A stretch of DNA of 64,000 nucleotides from positions 16,941 to 80,940 of the forward strand of contig CAZRXG010000016.1 of assembly GCA_964603985.1 (NCBI GenBank), written 5' to 3'. The position numbers were made by a program, and so were the translations under genes. The notes below the pieces were generated by a model. That model did not search any database. It saw only the letters and a list, made by a program, of their open reading frames with translations, and was not told the DNA's origin. The first letter of the stretch is position 1, and the number at the start of each line of letters is the position of its first letter. The stretch comes from CAZRXG01 sp964603985. GTDB taxonomy: Bacteria > Chloroflexota > Anaerolineae > Aggregatilineales > UBA3940. This document shows, piece after piece, positions 49,289-58,173 of this stretch.

Positions 49289-50581
49289 ATGGAGCAACTC
49301 GATAAGCGCAATCTTTACCGCATGCCGTGGTCGCTGAACGACAACCCCATCGGCTGGCTGGAAGTCACCGACCGGTGCAATATCCACTGCCTGGGATGCT
49401 ATCGCCAGCAGCTTGAGGGCAACTTCCCGCTGGAAAAGATCAAGGAGGACGTGCTGTTCCTCAAGCGGTGGCGCAACGTCCACAACATCAGCATCGCCGG
49501 GGGCGAGCCGCTCATCCACCCCGACATCGTCGAGGTTGTGGCCTTCATCCGCGAGCAGGGCATGGAGCCGCTGATCCTCACCAACGGCCACGCACTGACG
49601 CGCGAACTGCTGGTCGCATTGAGGGAAGCCGGAGCGATGGGCATCTCCTTCCACGTCGACAGCTTCCAGCAGCGCAGCCCGCGCTGGAACGGCAAGACCG
49701 AAGTCGAGCTTAACGAGCTGCGCGATGAGTTTGTCGAGATCGTCGCCTCCGTGCCGGGGATGTACTGTAACTTCAACATGACGGTTTACCGCTCCAACTT
49801 TGACCAGATCACCGACGTGCTGCGCTGGGCCAACGAGCGCATCGACCAGGTGCACGGCATGGTGTACATCACCTTCCGGGCGGCGGAGCTGGACACCGGG
49901 GTCGAGTATTTCACACCCGAAGGCGAGAAGATCACGCCCGACGACCTGGGCTATGCGTTTGAGCGGCAGGTGTGGGAGGACGCGGGCGTCACCTCATTTG
50001 ACGTGTGGCAGAAGCTGCACTCCGAGTTCCCCCATTACGACGCCTCATCCTACCTGAACGGCACCCAGCGCCACGACTCGATCAAGTGGCTGCTTGGGGT
50101 GCAGGTCGGGCTGGCGGGCGGCCACATGCTCGGCTCGGTCGGGCCGCGCCTGATGGAAGCCGCCCAGACGTACCGCCACTGGACGAAGGGGACCTACGTG
50201 GCCCACCGGCCCAACCACCACAGCGGGTTTAAGACCTTCCTCGCCGGGCTGTTCGACGACAAGATCCGCGACGCCTGGCGGGCATACGTGCGGACCCTCA
50301 TGCGCAAGCCGCTGCTGCTCTTCGCGCCGATCTACACGCAGGCGGTGGGCATCATCCAGGCCCCCGACATGCTGCCCGACGGGCGCACCGACATGTGTGA
50401 CGCGTGCCCCGACATGTGCGTGCACGATGGGACGCTGGTTCACTCCTGCCGCTGGGACGAGTGGCGGATGTACGGCGGCTACCTGCTCCCGCAGCTTCAC
50501 ACCGACACCGAGCCGGAGATCGAAGAGCTTCCCGTGACAGAGCCGGGGAAGAAGCCGGAGAAGGCACCGGTCGGGCGGTAG
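49289..50581 (+). CDS. Radical SAM protein with C-terminal SPASM-like cysteine cluster, 430 aa
   Basis: ATG 49289 (AAGGAG 10 bases upstream; TTG 49283 is an alternative). The cluster-binding motif is Cys30-Asn-Ile-His-Cys34-Leu-Gly-Cys37, and I-A-G-G-E-P-L is the GGE motif. Residues about 375-395 hold Cys-Asp-Ala-Cys-Pro-Asp-Met-Cys and a further Cys, the kind of cluster site found in SPASM/twitch enzymes. These often modify peptides or sugars. No precursor-peptide gene was seen within 150 bases on either side. It stands alone and is followed by the CAP-LysM gene on the other strand. Confidence 0.87.
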   Translation: MEQLDKRNLYRMPWSLNDNPIGWLEVTDRCNIHCLGCYRQQLEGNFPLEKIKEDVLFLKRWRNVHNISIAGGEPLIHPDIVEVVAFIREQGMEPLILTNGHALTRELLVALREAGAMGISFHVDSFQQRSPRWNGKTEVELNELRDEFVEIVASVPGMYCNFNMTVYRSNFDQITDVLRWANERIDQVHGMVYITFRAAELDTGVEYFTPEGEKITPDDLGYAFERQVWEDAGVTSFDVWQKLHSEFPHYDASSYLNGTQRHDSIKWLLGVQVGLAGGHMLGSVGPRLMEAAQTYRHWTKGTYVAHRPNHHSGFKTFLAGLFDDKIRDAWRAYVRTLMRKPLLLFAPIYTQAVGIIQAPDMLPDGRTDMCDACPDMCVHDGTLVHSCRWDEWRMYGGYLLPQLHTDTEPEIEELPVTEPGKKPEKAPVGR

Positions 50582-50602
50582 CCATTCACGCGAATCAAAA
50601 CC

Positions 50603-50628
50603 AGCCCCGGTCGGTGAAGGCCGGGGCT
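50603..50628. terminator. Intrinsic terminator between convergent genes
   Basis: AGCCCCGG (50603-50610) pairs with CCGGGGCT (50621-50628); on the minus strand GGTTTTGATTCG follows. It ends the CAP-LysM gene and can also stop the radical SAM transcript. Confidence 0.7.
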
Positions 50629-50646
50629 GTCTGGCGAATCACTCCC

Positions 50647-51999
50647 TCATTCCTCCGCGCCGCTGCTTGCTGCGCCGCCCCCCGAATCGTCCGGGCGCAT
50701 GGTGAATCCCAGCACCATCACCGCCACACCGGCCAGCACCACACCAACCACCACCACGATCAAAACCGTCCGCCCGCCGGGTTTCTTCCCGGCAGCGGGT
50801 TCTTCTGTCACGTCCACCTCCTGCGTCGCGGCCTGCGCGGACGTCGGCACGGTGATAGGCTGGGCGATCTGCGTCACGGGCTGCGTGGGCGAGGGCTGAG
50901 GCGTCGGGGTCGGGTCGCCGGGCCGGATGAGCAGCCGGTCGCCCGGCTTGATAAGCGAAGTCTCGGTCAGCCCGTTGAGCGTAAGCAGCGTCTCCAGGTC
51001 GATCCCGTAGATCAGGGCGATCTCGATCGGCGTCTGCCCCGCCTCGACGGTGTGATAGAGCGGTGGCCGCACGATGGGGTTTTCACCACCCGGGCCGGGT
51101 TTGATCAGTAGCTCGTCGCCGGGGTGGATGATGGTGTTCTGGGACAGCCCGTTAAGGGCCAGGATGGTCTCCAGATCGACGCCGTAGCGCAGCGCGATCT
51201 CGAACAGGGTCTGCCCTGTGGCGACGATGTGGACAACCGGCCCCTCTTCAAGCTGCTGAATCTGGACGGGTGAGGGCACGACGACGATCTCGTCGCCGGG
51301 CTGGAGAACCGCGTCTTCGCTCAGGCGGTTGAGCGCCAGGATCTCGGATAGGGGCACGTCGTAAGACATGGCGATGTCCCACAGCGTCTGCCCGTACTGG
51401 ACGGTGTGGATCACCGACCCGTCCTCGTTCGGCTCGGCCAGCTCCACCGGCTCGACCGGGATCGGCGCCGGGGCGGCGCTCGACGCCTGGTCGCTCTGCC
51501 CGGAGGACGGCTCAGGCAGCGGCCCGCCGACCACCTGGCCGAAGTTGAGCGTGAAGAAGCCGCCGTAATCGCTGTAAGCCACCCCCGCCCCGATGTCGCT
51601 GTAGTTCTCCAGCGTCATGCCCTGGAAGTGGATCGGGCTGTTGCGCCACCACTCGACGGCGCTCTCCGGCGTCGCCAGCGTGCCGTAGTAGATGTTCTCC
51701 CAGACGCGCACCTGCTGCCCCCCACCGTACCCCGCCGCGATGGCGCGGTCTCTGGGGGTGGAGCCGCCTGGGCCGGTGTGGGAGTGCGTTCCCTGCGTGG
51801 CAGCCCACTCCGAGTGGGCCTGCGCGGCGGCCATCAGCGAGGCGTCGGCCTGGTAGGGAGGCAGGCCGTACTCGGCGCGTATCTGGTTGACGAGGTCGAT
51901 CACGTAGTAGGCGGTGCCGCCCTGGGCAGCGACCGGCGGCGACGCCAGCAGAAACAACGCCAGAACACCGGCGGCGGTCATGATGGCTAATCTTCGCAT
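50647..51999 (-). CDS. Secreted CAP-domain protein with three LysM repeats and a C-terminal membrane anchor, 450 aa
   Basis: ATG 51999 starts a signal peptide (M-R-R-L-A-I-M-T-A-A-G-V-L-A-L-F-L-L-A). Residues about 28-150 form a CAP/SCP domain with A-H-S-x-W-A, H-S-H-T-G-P-G-G and W-E-N-I-Y. Three LysM modules follow (about 188-235, 250-297 and 310-357), each beginning with H-T-V/I-V and holding G-Q-T-x-x-E/D-I-A and P-G-D-E/R-L-L-I. A Pro/Thr/Gln-rich spacer leads to one transmembrane helix near 415-437 and a short Gly/Ser tail. LysM binds peptidoglycan or chitin-like glycans. The protein probably sits on the cell surface. Confidence 0.92.
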   Translation of the reverse strand: MRRLAIMTAAGVLALFLLASPPVAAQGGTAYYVIDLVNQIRAEYGLPPYQADASLMAAAQAHSEWAATQGTHSHTGPGGSTPRDRAIAAGYGGGQQVRVWENIYYGTLATPESAVEWWRNSPIHFQGMTLENYSDIGAGVAYSDYGGFFTLNFGQVVGGPLPEPSSGQSDQASSAAPAPIPVEPVELAEPNEDGSVIHTVQYGQTLWDIAMSYDVPLSEILALNRLSEDAVLQPGDEIVVVPSPVQIQQLEEGPVVHIVATGQTLFEIALRYGVDLETILALNGLSQNTIIHPGDELLIKPGPGGENPIVRPPLYHTVEAGQTPIEIALIYGIDLETLLTLNGLTETSLIKPGDRLLIRPGDPTPTPQPSPTQPVTQIAQPITVPTSAQAATQEVDVTEEPAAGKKPGGRTVLIVVVVGVVLAGVAVMVLGFTMRPDDSGGGAASSGAEE

Positions 52000-52370
52000 A
52001 AGAACCTGCCTGTGATCCCCCTGAAACCCATCCCGAAACTCCGCAGGCGACCGCCTTGTCGCCCTGGACAGGGAATCTACACCAATTTTGCCCGTCACCC
52101 CAAATAGCCCTATACTGAAGCGAAAATCCAGCGGAGGTATCAGTTCGCTTTGTTGGGAATCGGATCGTAGAGGCAGGGTATACCACGCCCCCCGCAGCAT
52201 TATAATACAGTCCAGGCTGATCACGAATACGCTGTGTCTACGAATGCTATGCGGATCAGGCGGCCTCTACTTCCAGGAGCGAGAGAGCATCTTTCTTGCC
52301 GCTCGTTCCCGGCGAGCTCCCAACCGGACTCTTCACCATCGAACAAACCCTCACGACAGGAAGATCGTCC
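52000..52370. other. Divergent intergenic region, CAP-LysM gene / OppC-like gene
   Basis: No gene is seen in 371 bases. TTGCCC (52088-52093), 17 bases, TATACT (52111-52116) is a possible plus-strand promoter. An ATTATAAT at 52199-52206 can be read as a -10 on either strand. A ribosome-binding site AGGAAG is near the right end. Confidence 0.45.
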
Positions 52371-53336
52371 ATGTTGAATATCCCTTCAGGGAACGCCCTT
52401 TCCACCCGCTTCTCGCTCATCGGGAGCCTGTTCACAAATCAACAGACGCTTGCCGGGATCGTCCTCATCGCGTTCTTCGCCCTGATAGCGATCCTGGCAC
52501 CACTCCTGGCACCACCGCCCGACCCCGCCCATCCCTATAACGTGCCCTACAAGAACCCAGGCTACACCCAGCAGATGCCGGAAGGCCCCAGCGCGGAGTT
52601 CCCATTTGGCACCGTCGGGTCCTCGCGCGGCCACCAGTACGACATCTACTATATGCTGGTGTGGGGGACGCGCACGGCGTTCCGCGTGGGGCTGACCCTC
52701 ACCGGTGTGACCCTGGTCATCGGCGTCCTGGCCGGGATTGCAGCCGGTTACTACGGCGGCATCGTCGACGACGCCTTAATGTGGATCGCCACCGTCGTAC
52801 AGTCGTTCCCTCCCCTGCTGGCCGCACTCGCCGCGTCCGCCGTCATCAACGCCCGGAATCCACTGGCACCGGGCATCGACGTGCCTGCCACGCGCATCGC
52901 GCTGGTGCTGTTCAGTTGGCCCAGGTACGCGCGTCTGATCCGGGGCGACATTCTGGTCGTCAAATCGCTCGACTATACGCTGGCCGCGCGGGCCATCGGG
53001 GCGAGCAATTTGCGCATCCTGTTTTTTCACGTGCTTCCCAACGCCATCTACTCGATCATCGCGGTCATGTTCATGGACATCGGCTACTTTGTCAACAGCC
53101 TCGCGACTCTGGCCTTCCTGGGGGTGGGCGTTCACTGGGACCCCGACACCCACTGGTGCATCGCCGACTGGGGGTTGCTGATCAGCTTCACCCGTCACTG
53201 GGTTTTCCTGTGGAACCGGCTGCCGTACATGGTTACCTATCCCGGTATCACCATCACGCTCTTCATACTGGGCTGGAGCCTGCTGGGCGATGGCTTCCGC
53301 GAGATCGTCGACCCGCTCATTGCCAGGCCGGATTAA
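52371..53336 (+). CDS. OppC/DppC-type ABC transporter permease, 321 aa
   Basis: ATG 52371 follows CAGGAAG. The N-terminus has the OppC-C-like pattern: a first helix (I-V-L-I-A-F-F-A-L-I-A-I-L-A-P), P-P-D-P-A, then G-T-D-like F-G-T-V-G-S-S-R-G. A five-helix core follows with the EAA-type loop A-R-A-I-G-A-S-N-L-R-I-L-F-F-H-V-L-P-N and a final G-W-S-L-L-G-D-G-F-R-E-I-V-D-P helix. This is one of the two permeases of a peptide/nickel-type importer. The partner permease, ATPases and binding protein are not in the window, so it is either an orphan or a remnant. Confidence 0.85.
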   Translation: MLNIPSGNALSTRFSLIGSLFTNQQTLAGIVLIAFFALIAILAPLLAPPPDPAHPYNVPYKNPGYTQQMPEGPSAEFPFGTVGSSRGHQYDIYYMLVWGTRTAFRVGLTLTGVTLVIGVLAGIAAGYYGGIVDDALMWIATVVQSFPPLLAALAASAVINARNPLAPGIDVPATRIALVLFSWPRYARLIRGDILVVKSLDYTLAARAIGASNLRILFFHVLPNAIYSIIAVMFMDIGYFVNSLATLAFLGVGVHWDPDTHWCIADWGLLISFTRHWVFLWNRLPYMVTYPGITITLFILGWSLLGDGFREIVDPLIARPD

Positions 53337-53360
53337 CCCACCGGGGCGCGGCGGCGGGGG

Positions 53361-53571
53361 GCAAAAACTAACTTAACGGGGCACTCAGTGCTCTGTTAAG
53401 CTGAATATTGCAGATTGTGGCGCTGCCCTCACCCATCTCGGACGGTCAAGCCGTCCTCGATTCGCCCTCTCCCTGAGGGAGAGGGCAGGCTGAGCGCGAC
53501 CGTAGGTCGGGCGAAGGCGGGTGAGGGCCCGAGCAACAACTTGCAAAAAACTAACTTAACAGGGCACTCAG
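53361..53571. repeat. 28-base direct repeats enclosing nested palindromes
   Basis: GCAAAAACTAACTTAACGGG (53361-53380) plus GCACTCAG recurs at 53543-53571 with one extra A and one change. The left copy is part of a palindrome, CTTAAC...GCAC-TCA-GTGC...GTTAAG (53372-53400). Between the direct repeats lie GCCCTCACCC/GGGTGAGGGC arms about 95 bases apart, GGACGG/CCGTCC, GCCCTCTCCC/GGGAGAGGGC and GACC/GGTC hairpins. The whole block could fold into one branched structure. It looks like a mobile non-coding repeat. Confidence 0.65.
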
Positions 53572-53624
53572 GGTTATTCCTGTTGGAGCGTTCTTGATCC
53601 TCAAGTCAGGAGGGGGAGACTGCG

Positions 53625-55514
53625 ATGCAAAAAAGACTCGTGCACACTTCGAGCCTGCGCATACTCGAAGCCATCTCGGTGCTGGTGTTCCTCTGGCAGG
53701 CGCTGCGCGTCATTTTCTCGGTGGTTTTCGGCATCATCTACGACCAGATCTTCGAAGGGCAGCTCAACTTCTGGCTGCCGGTCAGCAACCTGTTGGTGAT
53801 CGCCGCGCTGCTGGCCCCGGCGCTGGCCGGTCGGCGGGGGCAGGGCACCAAGCTCTCCATCGCCGCGATGCTGGCGGCGCTGGCCCGTGCCGCGCTGACC
53901 ATCAACGATCCGGTCGTGCGCTACTGGTGCGGGCTGATTGTGCTGGCAGCCGGGGGAGTGTACCTCGCCACGCTGCTTATGGCGGCCCGCCGCATGGCAT
54001 TTACCGCGCTGATCGCGTCCCTGGCGCTGGATCAGGTGCTGCGGGTGGTCGGCCACACCTACGATATCAGCCTGCGGGCGGGATGGCTGCCCATCCAGGG
54101 CATCTGGTCGGCGTCCGTGATTGCGATCGCCATCTGGCTGTGGCGCGACCGTCGCCGCGCTGCCTCCGGCGAGCATCCCAGCGCCGGAATCGGTCTGGTG
54201 GGCGGGCTGGCATTGGGCGGGTGGATGTTCGTGGAGTCCTCCCTGCTGGCGCTGCCCAACGTGATCGCCCGCTGGAGCGACGGCGCGTACCCGGTCATCG
54301 CCCCCGTGCTGCTGGCCCTCACGCTGCTGCCGCTGCTCCCACCGGTGCACCGCGCAGTCAGGGCGAGCGGCTCCTCACGGGCCGCGCGGCTGGTGGTGTC
54401 GCTCGTGTTTGCCCTGGGCCTGATGCTCGGCTACTTCCTCGACGGCACTGCCGCCGTCGTCGCACTGCTGCTGGCCCAGGCGAGCGCGCTCACGATGGCG
54501 ATCTACATTCTCGACAGCAGCCCATCGACACCTCGACCGGCAGGGCTGATGCTGGCGCTGGGCCTCGTGCTGCTGCTCGTCCTGAACTTCGCCAACGCCT
54601 TCGCCTTCACCTATCCCTACACGCTGCCCGCGATGCGGGGGATGGGCTGGGCGGTTTATCTGGCGGCAGCGCTGGTGATCGGGGCCGGTGCGGTGATCGC
54701 GGCCCCATCCGGGGATCTGCCCCCCCGGCGGACGGAGTGGCTTCCCATTGCCCTGGGCGGGCTGGCGGCGGTGATCGTCGCCATTGCCGCCGTCTGGCCG
54801 CGCCCCGTGACGACCCTCGCCGATTCGGGGCGGGTGCGGGTCGGGACGTACAACATCCACTACGGCTACGACGACGCCTGGCACCTGTCACTGGAGTGGA
54901 TCGCGCAAACCATCGAGGAGACCGGCGCCGACATTGTCGCACTTCAGGAGGTCGATACCGGGCGCATGACGAGCTACGGCATCGACGACGCATACTACCT
55001 GGCGCGGCGGCTGCGCATGCGCGTCGAGTATCTCCCCACAGTCGAGCACCTGACCGGGATCGCGCTGCTCTACCGCGACCCGGCCACAGCAACGGGGAAA
55101 GCGCTGGTCACCAGCCAGCAGGAGCAAACCGGCGTCGTCCTCGTCCGCGTCGAAGCAGGCGGCGAAAGGCTGAACGCCTACGGCATCTGGATGGGGCTGG
55201 AAGACGAGGACACGCAAACCCAGATCCGCGAGGCGCTTGCGTTCATCGGGGACGCCGAACCGGCGGTGTTCGGCGGCGACTTCAACGCCCGTCCGGGCAG
55301 CCCGGTCGCGCGGGCCATCGAGGCAGCCGGGTTCGCCGATCCGTTTGCCGTGCTGGAGATCACCCCCGCGCCCCTGACCTCCCCGGCCCCCAACTCGACC
55401 GAGCGGATCGACTTCGTGTGGGTGCGCGGCGTGAGATCGGTCGATGCCTGGGTGCCCGACTCGGTGGCATCCGATCACCGCATGGTGGTGATCGAGGTGG
55501 ATCTGTTCCCGTAG
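53625..55514 (+). CDS. Polytopic membrane protein with C-terminal EEP (endonuclease/exonuclease/phosphatase) domain, 629 aa
   Basis: ATG 53625 follows AGGAGGGGGAG. About eleven hydrophobic helices occupy residues 1-390. Residues 402-629 are an EEP-superfamily domain with all catalytic motifs: Y-N-I-H-Y-G, L-Q-E-V-D (metal-binding Glu), G-G-D-F-N-A, R-I-D-F-V-W and S-D-H-R-M-V-V. The family splits phosphodiester bonds in nucleic acids, lipids or inositol phosphates. The membrane location favours a lipid or polyphosphate substrate, but this is inference. After the stop lies a dispersed repeat. Confidence 0.87.
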   Translation: MQKRLVHTSSLRILEAISVLVFLWQALRVIFSVVFGIIYDQIFEGQLNFWLPVSNLLVIAALLAPALAGRRGQGTKLSIAAMLAALARAALTINDPVVRYWCGLIVLAAGGVYLATLLMAARRMAFTALIASLALDQVLRVVGHTYDISLRAGWLPIQGIWSASVIAIAIWLWRDRRRAASGEHPSAGIGLVGGLALGGWMFVESSLLALPNVIARWSDGAYPVIAPVLLALTLLPLLPPVHRAVRASGSSRAARLVVSLVFALGLMLGYFLDGTAAVVALLLAQASALTMAIYILDSSPSTPRPAGLMLALGLVLLLVLNFANAFAFTYPYTLPAMRGMGWAVYLAAALVIGAGAVIAAPSGDLPPRRTEWLPIALGGLAAVIVAIAAVWPRPVTTLADSGRVRVGTYNIHYGYDDAWHLSLEWIAQTIEETGADIVALQEVDTGRMTSYGIDDAYYLARRLRMRVEYLPTVEHLTGIALLYRDPATATGKALVTSQQEQTGVVLVRVEAGGERLNAYGIWMGLEDEDTQTQIREALAFIGDAEPAVFGGDFNARPGSPVARAIEAAGFADPFAVLEITPAPLTSPAPNSTERIDFVWVRGVRSVDAWVPDSVASDHRMVVIEVDLFP

Positions 55515-55550
55515 CCAGAGTCGTGCAGGGCGATAGGCTGTCCACATGCG

Positions 55551-55590
55551 GGATTCAGTCCGCAAATTACGCGGATTACACAGATTTACT
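55551..55590. repeat. Dispersed intergenic repeat, copy 3
   Basis: GGATTCAGTCCGCAAATTAC then GCGGATTACACAGATTTACT. It is the reverse complement of part of 57876-57932 and is related to 34460-34498. Confidence 0.65.
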
Positions 55591-55696
55591 ACGCACCAGA
55601 GAAACACTCTCCTCTGTGGCGCGCTTTTCGCTGCTGAATACAATAGGAGGTGACGACCGGCGGCACAGCCGCTGACGTGAGGGAGACGTTCCCGGC

Positions 55697-56872
55697 ATGG
55701 CGAGCGACGATCAACCCAGGGCACATATCGACCGGCTCACCCGGAGCGAGGGGAACGGCCTGCTGCTGGCGGGCCTCGACCCGGAACCAACACCACCGCC
55801 ATCCCCGCCGGACGACGGGGTTGCAACCCGGCGCAGCGCCCCCGGCGCGGTGCAGGTCTTCGCCGACGGCACCGAGCTAGGCCCCGGCGGGCGCTCACTG
55901 TCCGAGCTGCTGGAAGCGCTGCGCGGCCCCGACCGCGAGGAGCGCCGCTTTGCAGCCTGGGCGCTCGGTCTGCTGGCCGATATCCGCGCCCTGCCCGACC
56001 TGCTCGGCGTCCTCTCCGACGAGGAGTGGGTGGTGCGCCGGGCGGCGGCCTGGGCGCTGGGTGAGATGGGTGTCAAGGTGCGGGATGTGCGCGCCCTGCC
56101 CGGCCTGGCCACGCTGCTCTCCGACCCGCAGTGGGTGGTGCGGCGAACCGCCGCCTGGGCGCTGGGCTGTGTCGGGGATAAGCGTGCCATCGAGCGCCTG
56201 CGCGTGGCCCTCATGGAGGAGCGTTACAGCGCCGTGCGTGAGGCGCTGGTGTGGGCGCTGGGCAAGATCGGCGACCCGGCTGCCGTGCCGCACCTGCTCG
56301 CGGCGCTCCAGGACACCAGCCGCGAGGTGCGGGCGCGCGCGGCGCTGGCCCTGAGCAGCATCGGCGGCGAGCAGGCCGCGCAGGCCCTGCGCGATCTGTT
56401 CGCCGGGGGCACAGGCGAGTTAGCTGTGCCTGCCGCCCAGGCGCTGGGCCATCTCGGCGATCCGTCCGTCCTGCCCGACCTGGCCGCCGCCCTGCGCGGG
56501 CCTGGGCCGGAGGTGCGCTGCGCTGCTGCCAGGGCGCTGGGCAAGACGGGCGATGCGCGCGCCCTGCCTTACCTGCTCACCGCGCTGAACAGCCAGAGCG
56601 ACGACGACATGCACAAGGCCGTCGCGGAAGCGCTGGGCGAGCTTGGCACGCGCGTCAAAAGCACCGCCATCCGCAACAGCGCCTACCACGCGCTGCTCGA
56701 CGTGTGGAGCGACGCGAGCGGTGATCCGGAGGTGCGCCGCGTCATCGGCGAGGCGATGGCCCGCATCCACGAGGCGCGCCGCTCCGATGTCCCCGCGCCC
56801 CATCCCCCACCTGCCGACCAGCCGCCCGCCGAGGAAGAAGCGGACAGCGCCGGGACTTCGCAGGCCGGATAA
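55697..56872 (+). CDS. HEAT-repeat protein, 391 aa
   Basis: ATG 55697; the frame is clean and GAGGGAGAC lies about 15 bases before. The first 70 residues are Pro/Ser-rich and disordered. Residues about 70-355 are eight or nine HEAT repeats with W-A-L-G-x-x-G-x-x-x-A-I/L-P-x-L and V-R-R/A-x-A-A-W-A-L themes, including two W-V-V-R-R-A/T-A-A-W-A-L copies. A Pro/Glu-rich tail ends the protein. It differs from the two other HEAT proteins in the window. No partner is evident. Confidence 0.87.
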   Translation: MASDDQPRAHIDRLTRSEGNGLLLAGLDPEPTPPPSPPDDGVATRRSAPGAVQVFADGTELGPGGRSLSELLEALRGPDREERRFAAWALGLLADIRALPDLLGVLSDEEWVVRRAAAWALGEMGVKVRDVRALPGLATLLSDPQWVVRRTAAWALGCVGDKRAIERLRVALMEERYSAVREALVWALGKIGDPAAVPHLLAALQDTSREVRARAALALSSIGGEQAAQALRDLFAGGTGELAVPAAQALGHLGDPSVLPDLAAALRGPGPEVRCAAARALGKTGDARALPYLLTALNSQSDDDMHKAVAEALGELGTRVKSTAIRNSAYHALLDVWSDASGDPEVRRVIGEAMARIHEARRSDVPAPHPPPADQPPAEEEADSAGTSQAG

Positions 56873-56981
56873 CCACACCTGCCATCACGGCGACGGGGTG
56901 GTACAATACCGGCTCGCAGCACACGACGCCGTTTCGGGCGTCATCCCTGCCATCCATCACGCAAACAGGAAACCGGGCGGA

Positions 56982-57818
56982 ATGAACCTCCTCATCCAGC
57001 TTGCCATTGGCATCATCCTCAGCGGCCTGATCGGCCTCTTTGCCTACCGGCGCGGCTCGCTCTCAAAGGGCGGCGCGCTCGGCGCGGTGATGGTCGGCAC
57101 GGCCATCTTCGGCTTCGGCGGCGTGGCCTGGGGCCTGCTGCTGATCACCTTCTTCATTACCTCCACGCTGCTCTCGCACTACAAGGCGGCGGCCAAGGAG
57201 AAGCTGGCCGAGAAGTTCGCCAAGGGCCACCAGCGCGACCTGGGCCAGGCGCTTGCCAACGGCGGCGCGGGCGCATTGATCGCGCTGGCCTCACTCGCCT
57301 CCCCCGGCCACCCGGCCATGCTGGCCGCGTTCGTCGGCGCGATGGCGTCCGTCAACGCCGACACCTGGGGGACCGAGCTGGGCGTCCTCAGCAAGAAGCC
57401 CCCGCGCTTGATCACCACCTGGCAGCCCGTCGAGCCGGGTACGTCGGGCGGCATATCGCTGGCAGGGCTGTTCGCCAAACTAGGCGGGGCGCTGCTGATC
57501 GGCCTGGCGGCGCTGGCCTTCTTCGCCATCGGGAGGTTGCTGGGCGGCCAGACGCCCGCCGAACTGTGGCTGATCCCGGCTGCGGTCGTGGGCGGGGTGG
57601 CCGGTGCCTACTTTGACAGCCTGCTCGGCGCGACCGTCCAGGCCATCTACTACTGCCCCGCCTGCGATAAGGAAACCGAGCGCCACCCGACCCACCTGTG
57701 CGGCACGGAGACGCGTTACAAGCGCGGCTGGCGCTGGCTGAACAACGACCTGGTCAACTTCATCAGCTCGCTGGTCGGGGCGCTGGTGGCGGTCGGCGTG
57801 GGGCTGGCGCTGGCTTGA
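56982..57818 (+). CDS. DUF92-family membrane protein, 278 aa
   Basis: ATG 56982 is in frame with a membrane protein of about seven helices. The DUF92 signature Asn-Ala-Asp-Thr-Trp-Gly-Thr-Glu-Leu-Gly-Val-Leu-Ser is present, with P-V-E-P-G-T-S-G-G-I-S and, near the C-terminus, Cys-Pro-Ala-Cys-Asp-Lys and a second Cys. Plant relatives (VTE6) phosphorylate phytyl phosphate, so a prenyl-phosphate kinase role is possible but unproven. The upstream frame overlaps the HEAT gene and is not coding. Confidence 0.85.
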   Translation: MNLLIQLAIGIILSGLIGLFAYRRGSLSKGGALGAVMVGTAIFGFGGVAWGLLLITFFITSTLLSHYKAAAKEKLAEKFAKGHQRDLGQALANGGAGALIALASLASPGHPAMLAAFVGAMASVNADTWGTELGVLSKKPPRLITTWQPVEPGTSGGISLAGLFAKLGGALLIGLAALAFFAIGRLLGGQTPAELWLIPAAVVGGVAGAYFDSLLGATVQAIYYCPACDKETERHPTHLCGTETRYKRGWRWLNNDLVNFISSLVGALVAVGVGLALA

Positions 57819-57875
57819 GCCGGGCGGCTATACGTACCCCTGGGGTGTGTTCGAGTTTGGGGGTGAATTGCTCGT

Positions 57876-57932
57876 TGTCCGCAAATTTGCAGAGTAATCT
57901 GTGCCATCTGCGAAATCTGCGGACTGAATCCG
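57876..57932. repeat. Dispersed intergenic repeat, copy 4 (inverted)
   Basis: TGTCCGCAAATTTGCAGAGT, then AATCTGTGCCATCTGCGAAA and TCTGCGGACTGAATCC. The outer GTCCGCA and TGCGGAC arms form an inverted repeat. In reverse complement it matches the copy at 55551-55590. Confidence 0.65.
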
Positions 57933-58013
57933 GGAAACTCGCCCCAAAATCCGAACGCCCCCGTACCCCTGTTCCCCACCGAAAAACCGGATTTAGTTTC
58001 CCCTAAACCCGAT

Positions 58014-58042
58014 TTGACACCACCCCTCTAATATGTTACAAT
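58014..58042 (+). promoter_or_regulatory. Near-consensus promoter for the leader and tandem GNAT gene
   Basis: Perfect TTGACA (58014-58019), exactly 17 bases, TACAAT (58037-58042). It is the strongest promoter match in the window, 33 bases before the leader ATG. Confidence 0.75.
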
Positions 58043-58074
58043 TCCCACAACTTCTAAGAAAGGAGCAGGCCACT

Positions 58075-58173
58075 ATGGTGATCACGTTTCGCAAAGTAGT
58101 AATGTGTGCGTTTTATGCCTCGCCGGGCATCGATGCCCACAGTGGCTGTGGTGCGCCTGCTGCTGACCGATAA
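58075..58173 (+). CDS. Putative leader peptide, 32 aa
   Basis: ATG 58075 follows AGGAG at 58061-58065. The peptide begins Met-Val-Ile-Thr-Phe-Arg-Lys-Val-Val-Met-Cys-Ala-Phe-Tyr-Ala-Ser and continues through Gly-Cys-Gly to an Asp-Arg end; TAA is at 58171-58173. It has no membrane helix and no run of one amino acid as in classical amino-acid attenuators. Its coding region contains GGGCATCGATGCCC and CCACA/TGTGG hairpins, and its last codons form the left arm of a hairpin that ends just before the terminator. This suggests that ribosome position decides folding. It is not similar to any leader I know. Confidence 0.6.
   Translation: MVITFRKVVMCAFYASPGIDAHSGCGAPAADR

Noticed and set aside
53594..55675. 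Open frame of 693 codons overlapping the EEP membrane protein in another frame
   Set aside because: Arg/Gly/Ala/Pro-rich shadow; the catalytic EEP motifs are in the frame starting at 53625.
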